Assembly: GCA_032622095.1 (NCBI GenBank)
Contig: CP136063.1
Span: 40,276,106-40,340,105, forward strand
Reading direction: 5' to 3'
Origin: Siphonodentalium dalli
Taxonomy: Eukaryota > Mollusca > Scaphopoda > Gadilida > Siphonodentaliidae
Length of the DNA stretch: 64,000 nucleotides
Both the position numbers and the translations under genes were made by a program. Under the pieces are notes generated by a model. That model was not told the origin of the DNA, ran no database searches, and saw only the letters and a program-made list of their open reading frames with translations. Positions 1 through 9,775 of this stretch are shown in pieces; position 1 is the stretch's first letter, and each line of letters begins with the position of its first letter.

Positions 1-311
1 AATTAAAATATTGATTTTATTTGGAAAGTTTTTCGTCTAAAGTAACTGAAATATTATCATTTGATATATGTGTTAGCAAAACAAAAAACACTCACGTGAG
101 CCATATGCATTACATAATAAGACATACCATTTACATATACATACATGGTTCATATAACAAACTTTCAACACATTCATATTACATTTATACAATGTGACTA
201 AGCAGAGCTTGATTACCTAATCGATTACCTATGCAGATAAGTTTCAAATGACATGTTAGATCATATTATGTTCGAAAATTCCATAGATTCTACCGCGACT
301 TGAATTACTAA
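1..311. other. No gene seen
   Basis: AT-rich sequence with no long reading frame and no repeat that I can tie to the families in this window. Confidence 0.5.
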
Positions 312-740
312 AGATGGATTATCTCTTTAAATAACAAACTTTAGATAGTTGCACGGGTATAAAATAATCAATATGAACTGAAGAGCCCTGTCCGGAAAGG
401 CTTCTATCAATTAATATTGATTTTATATCGAATATTTCATCGGGACTGTTTATTTGTCTATTTTAGAACAGATCATTGAGGGGATTCAATATAGCGCTAT
501 AGAGCATAAGACTGTTATTATGGCTACGCACCGGGTGTCAAGTGTCCAAGATTGATTGGTTTTATTGTTTTATTTCATAGTTATAAGCAATAATGGGTAT
601 AATTTAACGTTTATTTGTGACAAAATTATGCAATAAAATGTCTGGTCTCTGTTTACAGTAACTACTATTGTTCGTTAGCTAAACAACCACACCTTTTTAG
701 ACCATATAATATTCGAAATACGTTGAAATAAACTGATTAA
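312..740 (-). mobile_element. Diverged copy of the 520-bp TTAA MITE
   Basis: The copy begins AGATGGATTATCTC after CTAA, a one-base change from the usual TTAA target. It then follows the family in inverted orientation, with the GTATAAAATAAT, CTTCTATCAATTAATATTG and CACACCTTTTTAGACC blocks. It is more diverged than the other copies, and the far terminal repeat is lost after about 740. Confidence 0.75.
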
Positions 741-1264
741 TGAGGCTGCACTTGATAGATGCTGTAAATTGGTCAGTATTTTCGATATGGTTACAGTTCC
801 ACACGTCGCACACCGTGGGTTTAGGGGTTCCTGGCTAACTCTGATGAGCACGACAATCAGTTATAAACTTTAGCCTCTCTCAATATTTGAGTGGTATATA
901 AACCGTCATCGTCTTGTGCAAGTTATAGATACAGGGTATTTAAGAAAGGAACGATCTCACCTTATGAGTCTCTATACTTTTATATATGAAAATCTGTATA
1001 GCATGAAAGTCGGCTTTATATCTAGCCGATCAAGTATTAAGCACATCGTATACACACATCGTAGTTATTAGACTCTGAAATTATTAAAATATCCTAATAA
1101 TAATACAAATATGTGGGAATGAGATATATCATTTAAAGTTAGCGTAAATGACTTCACGCTTTATATTATTCTCGAAACTTTACTTTATGTGGACTATATC
1201 TTTGTCCATGTACAAATATTTCTTATTTCGTTTTTAAAACCCCCCTCTTGAAAATTAGTTAACA
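741..1264. other. No gene seen
   Basis: AT-rich spacer between two MITE copies. No open frame or recognisable repeat. Confidence 0.5.
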
Positions 1265-1792
1265 TTAAAGGTGGATTATCTCTTTGTAAACATGTATTAT
1301 ATAGTTACCGGGGTATAAAATATTAGATTTGAATCGAAGACTCCTGTCCGGAAATGCTTCTATCGATTAATAGTAATTTTATTTCGAATATTTTCTGGTC
1401 TAAAAAGGTGTGTTTGTTCAGCTAACGAACAATAGTGGTTACTGTTAACAGAGACCAGAAATTATAATGTGCAATTTTGTCACAAATAAATGTTAATTAT
1501 ACTCATTATCGCTTATATCTGTGGAACAAAACAATACAAACAACCAATCTATGACATTTGACTTTCGTTGCGTAGCTGTAGGAACAGCCCAGTGCTCTAT
1601 ATCGCAATACGGTCTCATCCGAATGGTCGGTTCTAAAAATAGTAACATAAACGGGCCCGATTTAATATTCGAAATAAAATCAATATTAATTGATAGAAGA
1701 TTTTCCGGACATAGGTCTTCAGTTCATATCTATTATTTTTTACCCAGGCAACTATTTAAGATTTATTATTTAAAGAGATAATCCATCTTTAA
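1265..1792 (+). mobile_element. Complete 520-bp MITE with TTAA target duplications
   Basis: A 520-bp core (1269-1788) lies between TTAA at 1265-1268 and TTAA at 1789-1792. The ends AGGTGGATTATCTCTTT and AAAGAGATAATCCATCT are inverted repeats, and similarity extends about 120 bp inward (GTATAAAATA, CTGTCCGGAAA, CTTCTATC, TTTTATTTCGAATATT). TTAA targets are typical of piggyBac-type transposases, so this is probably a non-autonomous element mobilised by such an enzyme. An 86-codon frame in the interior starts with GTG, runs into the terminal repeat and is not convincing as a gene. At least nine copies or fragments lie in this window; those at 31763 and 59781 also have cores of exactly 520 bp. 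Confidence 0.9.
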
Positions 1793-2576
1793 GACTACTA
1801 AATTATTTACTACCAACCCGTAATTTCTAAATAAAAATCCCAACTGCTTATTTCTCAATGTATGCTAAATCAAACTATAACTACTTTGTGGGAAATATAG
1901 CCAAATATATAGCTTTACGTTTCTTTAAACAAACATACAAATAACCTTAAATTTAACGTACACAATTCACTAGATTCCCCAATAACTAAAAACCAAGTTC
2001 AACAAAATGATGAAATTTGTGTTACAATCATTACTTAGTCTGTATTGACAAAAGTCAAGAGCGTTAAAGAGCATAAATGTATTTTCATACTGATCCAAAC
2101 ATGTGAGGAGATGTTGCCCCCAGCTCCAGGTATTGACCAGTGACCTGTTGTTTGTGTGTGCGTATTCAATGTTCAATCACGAGGTCCGGGCAATCAGATT
2201 TGTTGACCACTCTAAATTTAGGGCGCATGAGACGAGTGATTAGGTAACGGTCGTGTTCAAAGCTAAGAGTGCAACAAACATTAGTAAATTAACTCATGCC
2301 GTGCTGGTTATTTTAATAAATGTCTTGCGTACCGAGAAATATACTAATATTATTAATGCTAATTCTTTTATGTATTTAAAATATAACTTATCCTGACGAA
2401 GTCACTGTATAACACACATATGACTATGACCTGATTGATTATGTATATCCTTAACTTTGCCAAACCATGAAAACTTGTGTTCTGTATTCAATGTGTAGTC
2501 CATTATGGATTATGTTATATATCTAAAGTTATTCGGATTTTTCTTTAAGGATTATCTTATTATGAGTCACACTCCG
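1793..2576. other. No gene seen
   Basis: AT-rich sequence. Only a short unconvincing frame is present, with no recognisable motif. Confidence 0.5.
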
Positions 2577-2665
2577 GTGTGACTTATCTAATGCTTCACT
2601 TATCTAATGCATCACTTATCTAATGCATCACGTATCTAATGCATCACTTATCTAATACATCACCA
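2577..2665. repeat. 16-bp minisatellite, about five units
   Basis: Tandem copies of CACTTATCTAATGCAT with single-base variants (CACGTATC, ATACAT). They lie just outside the decayed end of the zinc-finger array. Confidence 0.85.
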
Positions 2666-2689
2666 AGTGCATTACGTGTCCACGGATAC

Positions 2690-2990
2690 GGTCGATCGGA
2701 TGTATTAATTACCCTATGCCTTTTCAAATGACCCCAGAAACAAACTGATAATCGATTTACCTCTCATATTTCATGGCAACGGGCGATTATTTGTATAAAT
2801 TATCTCATGTCTCTTAAGTGACTCATACCGATATTTGATTTCCACGCATACCACATGAATACGAGCGATGATCGGGGGTGTATTCTCTGATTTGACGTCA
2901 AACAATTTACATGCTCATATATAATATAATTTATCACACATATATGGGAAAACTCTTGTGCGCCATTTTCTAATTTGTCGTAAGCCTTCA
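2690..2990 (-). pseudogene. Decayed C2H2 fingers downstream of the 16-finger gene
   Basis: Read on the minus strand, pieces of finger sequence survive in shifting frames: KRHEIIYTNNRPLP, GHLKRHRVINTSDRPYPW and DRSYSCGMRGNQ. These are the KRH..IHTGDRPYxCxxC repeat with Cys and His residues lost and stop codons present. The stretch begins about 85 bp beyond the stop codon of the intact array and looks like its former 3' end. A single ancestral array that was cut short by an early stop would explain the arrangement. Confidence 0.65.
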
Positions 2991-3075
2991 AAATTAGTTA
3001 TTTTAGCAAACATCGGGTCATTCTGATGGTAGGATGATTCCACCGACACATTATGTTGCCACGGTCCAATCAACT

Positions 3076-4527
3076 TTAGTGGATCATAATATGAGTAGTC
3101 AGGTCGCTCGACCGAATAAATGATTTCTTACACACATCACATTGATACGGGAGATCCCCAGTGTGGATAATCTTGTGTTTAGTCAGGGTACCCAGCTGAG
3201 TAAATCTTTTCTCGCACACATCACATTGATACGGGCGATCCCCCGTGTGGACCCTCTTATGATTCACAAGGTGACCCAACTGAGTAAACGATTTCTCACA
3301 CACATCGCATTGGTACGGGCGATCCCCCGTGTGGATCCTCTTATGTTGCTTCAGGTTACTCAAATGAGTAAATGATTTCTCGCACACATCACATTGATAC
3401 GGGCGATCCCCCGTGTGAATCCTCTTATGTTTCATCAGGTTACTCAACTGAGTAAATGATTTCTCGCACACATCACATTGGTACGGGCGATCTCCAATGT
3501 GGATCCTCCTATGAGAGGTCAGGTGACCAGACTCAATAAATGATTTCTCGCATAAATCAGCTTGATAAGGGCTATCGTCCGTATGGATCCTCTTATGTTT
3601 GGTCAAGCCACCCGACTCATTAAATGATTTCTCGCACACATCACATTGATACGGGTAATCTCCAGTGTGGATCCTCTTATGTGAAGTCAGGTGACCAGAC
3701 TCAGTAAATGATTTATCGCACACATCACATTGATAAGGGCGATCTCCGGTATGGATTCTCGTATGTCTCGTCAGGTGACCAGACTCAGTAAATGATTTAT
3801 CGCACACATCACATTGGTACGGACGATCTCCCGTGTGGATCCTCTTATGTGAAGTCAGGTGACCAGACTCAAGAAATGATTTATCGCATACATCGCATTG
3901 ATGCGGGCGATACCCCGTATGGACCCTCTTATGTTTCGTCAGGTGACTCGATGCAGTAAATGATTTATCGCACACATCACATTTATGCGGGCGATATCCC
4001 GCATGCATCATCCTATGTTTAGCCAGGCCACTCGACTCAATATATGACTTCTCGCACACATCACATTGATACGGACGAACTCCCGTATGGATCCTATTAT
4101 GTCTGGTCAAGTGACTCGACTCCGTAAATGACTTCTCGCACACACCACATTGATACGGGCGATCCCCCGTGTGAATCCTCTTATGTTTCACCAGGTTACT
4201 CAACTGAGAGAATAGTTTCTCGCACACATCACAATGATACGGGCGATCACCTGTGTGGATCCTCTTATGTTTCACCAGGTTACTCAACTTCGTAAATGAC
4301 TTTTCGCACACATCACATTGGTGTGGGCGGTCACTCGTGTGTATTCTCTTATGTACCAGTAAATGTGCAGCTGTGCTGCATGTTTCCCCGCAAACATCAC
4401 ACTGATATGAAGGAATATCTATGTTGGGCAAACTGCTCAACGAATCAATTCCTATCTGCGAAGTATTTACCGGTTTGTGTTTGACATCTCCTGTCTCGAT
4501 AGTCGGTGGCTCCACCTCCCCAAACAT
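3076..4527 (-). CDS. C2H2 zinc-finger protein with 16 tandem fingers
   Basis: A 483-residue uninterrupted frame. A leader of about 40 residues (MFGEVEPPTIETGDVKHKPV) is followed by 16 contiguous 28-residue fingers of C-X2-C-X12-H-X3-H form, joined by linkers near HTGDRPY. The linker departs from the usual TGEKPY. Such arrays normally bind DNA in the nucleus. The putative base-contacting positions (-1, 3, 6) differ between fingers (QSNLVK, ESHLTR, EGHLTS, RSDLTT types) while the framework is nearly constant, which is usual for expanding zinc-finger families. Finger 11 has lost its first Cys (QADLCEKSF), so it probably does not fold normally. No KRAB, BTB or other effector domain is visible. 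The start Met is supported by the related leader at 59350. The target is unknown; a TE-silencing role would be a guess. Confidence 0.9.
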   Translation of the reverse strand: MFGEVEPPTIETGDVKHKPVNTSQIGIDSLSSLPNIDIPSYQCDVCGETCSTAAHLLVHKRIHTSDRPHQCDVCEKSFTKLSNLVKHKRIHTGDRPYHCDVCEKLFSQLSNLVKHKRIHTGDRPYQCGVCEKSFTESSHLTRHNRIHTGVRPYQCDVCEKSYIESSGLAKHRMMHAGYRPHKCDVCDKSFTASSHLTKHKRVHTGYRPHQCDVCDKSFLESGHLTSHKRIHTGDRPYQCDVCDKSFTESGHLTRHTRIHTGDRPYQCDVCDKSFTESGHLTSHKRIHTGDYPYQCDVCEKSFNESGGLTKHKRIHTDDSPYQADLCEKSFIESGHLTSHRRIHIGDRPYQCDVCEKSFTQLSNLMKHKRIHTGDRPYQCDVCEKSFTHLSNLKQHKRIHTGDRPYQCDVCEKSFTQLGHLVNHKRVHTGDRPYQCDVCEKRFTQLGTLTKHKIIHTGDLPYQCDVCKKSFIRSSDLTTHIMIH

Positions 4528-4554
4528 GATTCAACTGTATATGTCTCTGTACAC

Positions 4555-4735
4555 GATCCAATGAGTAAAAGGCTTGGCCTACAAGGAATTTCCTGACTGT
4601 ATCTGTCTCTGTACACGCTTAGCATGGGATTTCCTGACTGTGTCTGTCTCTATACACGCTTAGCATACAAGGGATTTCCTGACTGTGTCTGTCTCTATAC
4701 ACGCTTAGCGTACATTGGATTATCTGACATGCTAA
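4555..4735. repeat. Tandem repeat immediately upstream of the 16-finger gene
   Basis: About four imperfect copies of a 45-60 bp unit built on TTTCCTGACTGTGTCTGTCT and TACACGCTTAGCAT, starting roughly 30 bp upstream of the minus-strand start codon. The position would place it in the promoter or 5' UTR. Function is unknown. Confidence 0.8.
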
Positions 4736-4790
4736 CAGACACCATTATGTAATATTTAATTGTATCGAACAGACGGTCGATACAGTTAAG

Positions 4791-5786
4791 TTAAGGGCTT
4801 TGTGGACCCAATTTTCCCAAAATGTCCCAAAATTTTATAGAGTCCAAATAAAGGATTCTGTTCATGTATATTAGTCATAATATAAACCGAGCCCATTGAT
4901 ACAACATTTTGAGAGTATACTTCATGGTGGATTATGTTAGAAATACAAAATGTGAACTTTATTGAGATTTAAAAAAAAATAATTTAGAGGCAATGGTCCA
5001 AGAAAAACAAAGTCCAAATTTAAGAATCAAATATGGGAATATGTACTGAACACTGTGATGAATGATGTATTACAAAAAGAATATTATATTTCTTGAGTGT
5101 TCTTTGATAAAATGACTTTGAACCGGTTGTTGACAAATGATATATACTTGCTTGCATGTTGGCTATGTGGGTGGTAGCAGGCACGGGTTAACAGCTGGCC
5201 ATTGTAACTGCTCTGGACTCTGTTGACAATAGAATGCTAATCCTCAATCATACCCCTGCCATAGCCACAGTAATTCTAGTAAGTAGGTCACCACTCACTC
5301 AGGGTGAACAGGCATGTTGTAGTTTGACACCTGTTGACATTGGTAAAAAGCCATTCAAATCGGAATGGACATCAGCCATGAAAGGTTGACCCATTAACTG
5401 CTGCCTCTCAGTCAACCATATTCTGAAGTTAGTATATCATTTGTCAACAACCGGTTCAAAGTCATTTTATCAAAGAACACTCAAGAAATATAATATTCTT
5501 TTTGTAATAAATCATTCATCACAGTGTTCAGTACATATTCCCATATTTGATTCTTAAATTTGGACTTTGTTTTTCTTGGACCATTGCCTCTAAATTATTT
5601 TTTTTTAAATCTCAATAAAGTTCACATTTTGTATTTCTAACATAATCCACCATGAAGTATACTCTCAAAATGCTGCATCAATGGGCATGGTTTCTATTAT
5701 TACTAATATACATGAACAGAATCCTTTATTCTGACTCTATAAAATTTAGGGAAATTTTGTAAAAATTGGGTCCACAAAGCCCTTAA
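4791..5786. mobile_element. 988-bp foldback element with TTAA target duplications
   Basis: TTAA occurs at 4791-4794 and 5783-5786. Between them lies GGGCTTTGTGGACCC... ending ...GGGTCCACAAAGCCC. The two arms (about 4795-5148 and 5431-5782) are near-perfect inverted repeats of about 350 bp, separated by a unique loop of about 280 bp. The TTAA target plus GGG/CCC termini are the piggyBac signature, but no transposase is encoded. It shares the TTAA target with the 520-bp MITE family but not its sequence. Confidence 0.9.
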
Positions 5787-6329
5787 GAAACCATCAGATG
5801 ATGACAGGCGGCAATGAAAATAGGAATGTTTCCAATTCCGAAGCAGGCGTTTAAAAAGTGGTCTTAAGCAGCGGTGGACAGAATAGAACAATGACCTAGT
5901 ACATAGTTTAAGAAACCACAATTGTTTAAATTGTTTAAAAATTGTTTAAATTGTTTAAAACCACCAAAAAAAAAAAACATTTCCCGTGTCTGGTACTGTA
6001 TTGTCATGATGTATGGATTCATCTGTTGAAACAAAAACTGTGTTTACACGTGACTGGACAATTTAACGCCTTGCATGTTACCAAAAAATATATACCTATA
6101 GGCCTACATGTACATAAATTTGAGTTTTAATTGTGAAACATGTAGCATTTTCCTTTTTTGTGACTTCAAAGGGCATGCCGATTCATGTTTCAGAATGGTC
6201 GAAATTAGTATTACTCATAACTGAATAGTGAGGGGTTGGCTTATCAGCTATTACTGGTATCGTTTCTTTTATTCACGTTTGGTTTATTAGGGTTTATCGT
6301 CGTTCTAGCCGATAGGTCACACACGACGT
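5787..6329. other. No gene seen
   Basis: AT-rich spacer with an (AATTGTTTA)-like run near 5920-5960 and an A-run near 5965. Nothing coding is recognised. Confidence 0.5.
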
Positions 6330-6575
6330 TGCCAATTTTACGGGTGGAGGAAAGACCACACAGATGCTTGATTTCATCGAGAAATCGTCCCACTGCGTGT
6401 AGAAACCACGGACCTACGGAAAACTACATAGAAACTTGCCCAGATACACGATTCCGGTCACCATGCATATGACGGGGTTTGAACCAGCTTCGTCAGCGAT
6501 GGACGGCTTGTGACGGTGTAATACACCTGGCAATCTACCGACTGGACCACCGGTAGTCCAGACGCCAAGTTTAAA
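6330..6575 (-). mobile_element. tRNA-like head of a probable SINE
   Basis: On the minus strand, TGGTCCAGTCGGTAGATTG (near 6549-6530) fits an RNA polymerase III A box and GGTTCAAACCC (near 6485-6475) fits a B box, about 64 bp apart. That spacing suits a tRNA with a long variable arm (Leu/Ser class). Downstream sequence includes CTGGGCAAG, a motif seen in the bodies of several SINE families. I see no clean acceptor stem, so a SINE or tRNA pseudogene is more likely than a working tRNA. The 3' tail is not defined. Confidence 0.5.
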
Positions 6576-6711
6576 AATGGCTCTATTTTAGGAGTTAGTT
6601 CAACCGGTCACCAAAAAGATTTCCTGTTGCCTGTTGTGGGGGACTACAGTGCGGTCCATGCAAGGTTAGATGTAATTTCTGAAAGTGTTGCAATTTTGTT
6701 ATTCATGGTTT

Positions 6712-7142
6712 CTGTCCGGAATTGCTTCTATCGATTAATATTAATTTTATTGCGAATATTTTCTGATCTAAAACGGTGTGTTTCTTCCGCTAACGAACAA
6801 TAGTGGTTACTGCTAACAGAGACCAGAACTTTTATTTAACAATTTTGTCACAAATAAACGTTAATTATAATTATTAGCGCTTATATATGTGGAACAAGAC
6901 AATAGAAACAACCAATATGTGATATTTGACTTTCGTTGCGTAGCCCTAGGAACAGCCCAGTGCTCTATATCGCAATATGGTATCATCCAAATTGTCTGTT
7001 CTAAAAATAGTAACATAAACGGTCCCGATTTAATATTGGAAATTAAATCAATATTAATTGATAGAAGTTTTTCCGGACAGGGGTCTTCAGTTCATACCTT
7101 TTATTTTATACACACGCAACTATTTAAAATTTGATATTTAAA
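6712..7142 (+). mobile_element. MITE copy truncated at both ends
   Basis: The family sequence starts inside the left terminal repeat at CTGTCCGGAATTGCTTC and ends inside the right repeat at ATTTAAAATTTGATATTTAAAG. The outermost ends and TTAA sites are missing. Confidence 0.85.
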
Positions 7143-7249
7143 GCACACATCATAATTTGCTGCATTTAACTGGAGATTACAGTGATTCAATTGAAATGGA
7201 GACGAGTTCTCTCAAATTAATAACCGATGCCAAATAGTGTAAACTTTCG

Positions 7250-9200
7250 TTGAATTTTAAACGGTGTTTGATATGTCAGAAATACAAAAATGAGAATCTA
7301 CGGAAAGCTTCCGATTCTGGTTTGGAGTCGTGTTCAGTTGCTTTGGATGTTCGTCGATCATCATCTGTGTCTGACTTACCAGCGTGGTTATCGAAATTCC
7401 GTGAAGAATATGCAATTGACCTTAAAAATATCAACATAAGTTTTTATAAGTGTAGTTTCTCCAATCTCCAGTTTCACAAGTTGTCAGAATCTCAGATAAG
7501 TCAAACAGCCCACATCCACCACTGTTGATTAGACAAATCCAAAAGTGACAAGAGAATATTTCGACTACAAAACTAGATGTCTTATATGCACAAAGTTGTT
7601 TCACTTGGGAGTACATTTACATTTTGCGAAACTATCGAATGATGTGCGGAGGAAAAGGAGGATGACATGATGCAACGGCGTATTGGGTGGGACTTTTCGA
7701 AGTTGATAGCACGTGAGGCAAGATATCACAGGTTGTGTCATAGTAAATATCTACTGGAGACCACCAACTCCAGTCACACGATTACCCCACACGATGTTGC
7801 ACTGGAACATTTGATGAGTGATATTCTCCCGGACTTAGAGAAAGGTGTCACATATGACATGGGTCATCTACTATCAAAGTTCCTGGAATTATTACGACAA
7901 ATAGGCAAACCAAAGTGTAGCACGGTGTACACTAAACATAAACTGAAGGAAAATATTGAAAAAATTACTCAGAAAAAGTGTGTTTTATTGATAAATCACG
8001 GACTAAACCTGAACTCGCGATCAGTAAATATCTTAATATACAGAATGCCATCAATGTCGCAGTACAAATTGAGAGAGGCGGACTGACAGTGCCAACCAAT
8101 ATGGCATATGGGACAGTGACACGAGGCGCTGGTGATAATTTCAACAGCGACAAAATATGTAGGTGGATATAACCACGACGTGGTGAATATGGTGTTATAT
8201 CAGGCCTCTGCTCTCAGTATTGGGGTTGCTTCTAACTATCCGTGTGTGTCCTAATCTCGGAGTGAAGCAACCGGGTCCAGTGCATCTAACTGGATAATGT
8301 ACCCGTTGGTTCAACGTGTGTTCCAAAGAACACGCATCCATGAGACAAACACTATGTTATCTTACGCACAATACCGACTAAGTAATTCGATGTACATTTT
8401 GAGAAAGGTAAATCGGAATATGTGCCTGTCTGGACTGTATATCACGCTAGTGTCACTAATCGAGTCAACGTGATGAAGACTAACATTGGATGTCGTCCGA
8501 TGGTTCCTTGTTCAGCGACTGATTTTGAAACAGTATATACAACGACGAAACGGTTCCAGAATTTGTTCGGGACTCTATGACAGAATTGGTCTCATGTAGC
8601 ATACGACTAAGCAATATACTGCACGGTTCAGATGATTAAATGGAGGAACCCGGCTGATTCTGATAACGATGATGGGAGGAGTGCATATATCTATGAAGTG
8701 GCTCCGATGACATTGTTATAGAAGCTGGGTGAATGGTGGCGCCACTGTAAACCGGATTGTATGCGGAAAGTCGTATAACCGTGGAGTTCGTTTGCATAAG
8801 CTGATAAACGAAGCATTTGGACAGTTGAGGTGGAAGTCGTTTTAGACTGGCTTAGTGGCAACGAAGAACACATTGAACCCCCGCACCTAATTGACCATAT
8901 ACTCAAAAAAGCCGATAGTGTGATGACGAAGTTCAGAGATTTGAAAGAATAGAGCAGACAAAGCTTGCTGACAAGTGTTGACGAATTCCAATCAGCCGCA
9001 GAGCCGCTTTTCGAATAGTTTGACAAGTTTGTAGATCATGGCAGGAAAGTGTCAAAACAGATATTTTCTGGGAACAACTATGTAGCCAAAGTAACGGAGT
9101 GGAGACTAATGTTCGAGAAGAAACTGCATATAGCATCCATCGTTTTTTCAGAAAGATACTTCTGCTCATCACACGTGCAAGCCTTTCTCTGAAGTTTGAA
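7250..9200 (+). pseudogene. Decayed transposon gene of the ARYHR family
   Basis: Fragments in changing frames resemble proteins of the type coded at 27.9-32.8 kb. They include a CLIC..KNENLRKASDSGL module at about 7265, a second CLIC at about 7590, then REARYHRLCHSKYL at about 7710, matched by the ARYHR motif in the other gene. Further on come KSRTKPELAISKYLNIQNAIN at about 7985, VNMVLYQ near 8185, and a Trp-Leu-Ser-rich stretch near 8840-9060 with stop codons. I judged these by remembered family resemblance, not alignment. Frameshifts and stops make it non-functional. No terminal inverted repeats were found, and the truncated MITE at 6712-7142 lies just upstream. Confidence 0.5.
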
Positions 9201-9770
9201 GCGGTCACGTACTCTCACCTAAAGTGTTGAATGTTACACAGGTTTTGAAAATGTGACAAAGTGTAGACTGAGCTCATTTCTAATGTCCCCCATGCTGCGA
9301 ACTGTGTCGAAAGAATATATGGGATAATTGACGGGCAAAGTGGGATGTGAGTGTATATGGTGTCTTGGGGAGGGGGGTAAATATAAGTGAGTTTTTTCAA
9401 GAACTAACACAATCATTATACATTTAATGTATGTGGATGTATAACATGCACATACCGTTTGGTCACAACGGAAGGACATCGCCCACCCCATGTGAATATT
9501 GTTACTTCGTGTTAATAAAAATGCATAATTATACATGAAAATATTATATGAAAATAAAATTTGGGGGGGGGGGGGGCATGTTGATATATTGTGTCTCTAT
9601 TACCATATATATATTTGGTTTCAGAATAAATTATTTTATTTTATTTGTACCCTTCAGCACTTTATTCGGTAAGTGACCCTACAATATTCCTATGGTCTAT
9701 TTATATTTTCATGGCAATGACAGTTTCACACCTCCCTATTTATGACTTTCAGGGCAGTGCATGTTTATTC
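9201..9770. other. Spacer with a 14-G run
   Basis: No gene seen. It contains a G homopolymer at about 9563-9576 and AT-rich sequence. Confidence 0.5.
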
Positions 9771-9775
9771 AATGT

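Noticed and set aside
1521-1781. 86-codon frame repeated in the MITE copies
   Set aside because: It recurs only because the MITE recurs. It starts with GTG, runs into the terminal repeat and has no recognisable domain.
3142-3375. Plus-strand frame opposite the 16-finger gene
   Set aside because: Antisense shadow of a periodic zinc-finger array.
6236-6472. 78-codon frame with a hydrophobic, signal-peptide-like start
   Set aside because: It starts with TTG, not ATG, and overlaps the SINE-like sequence on the other strand.
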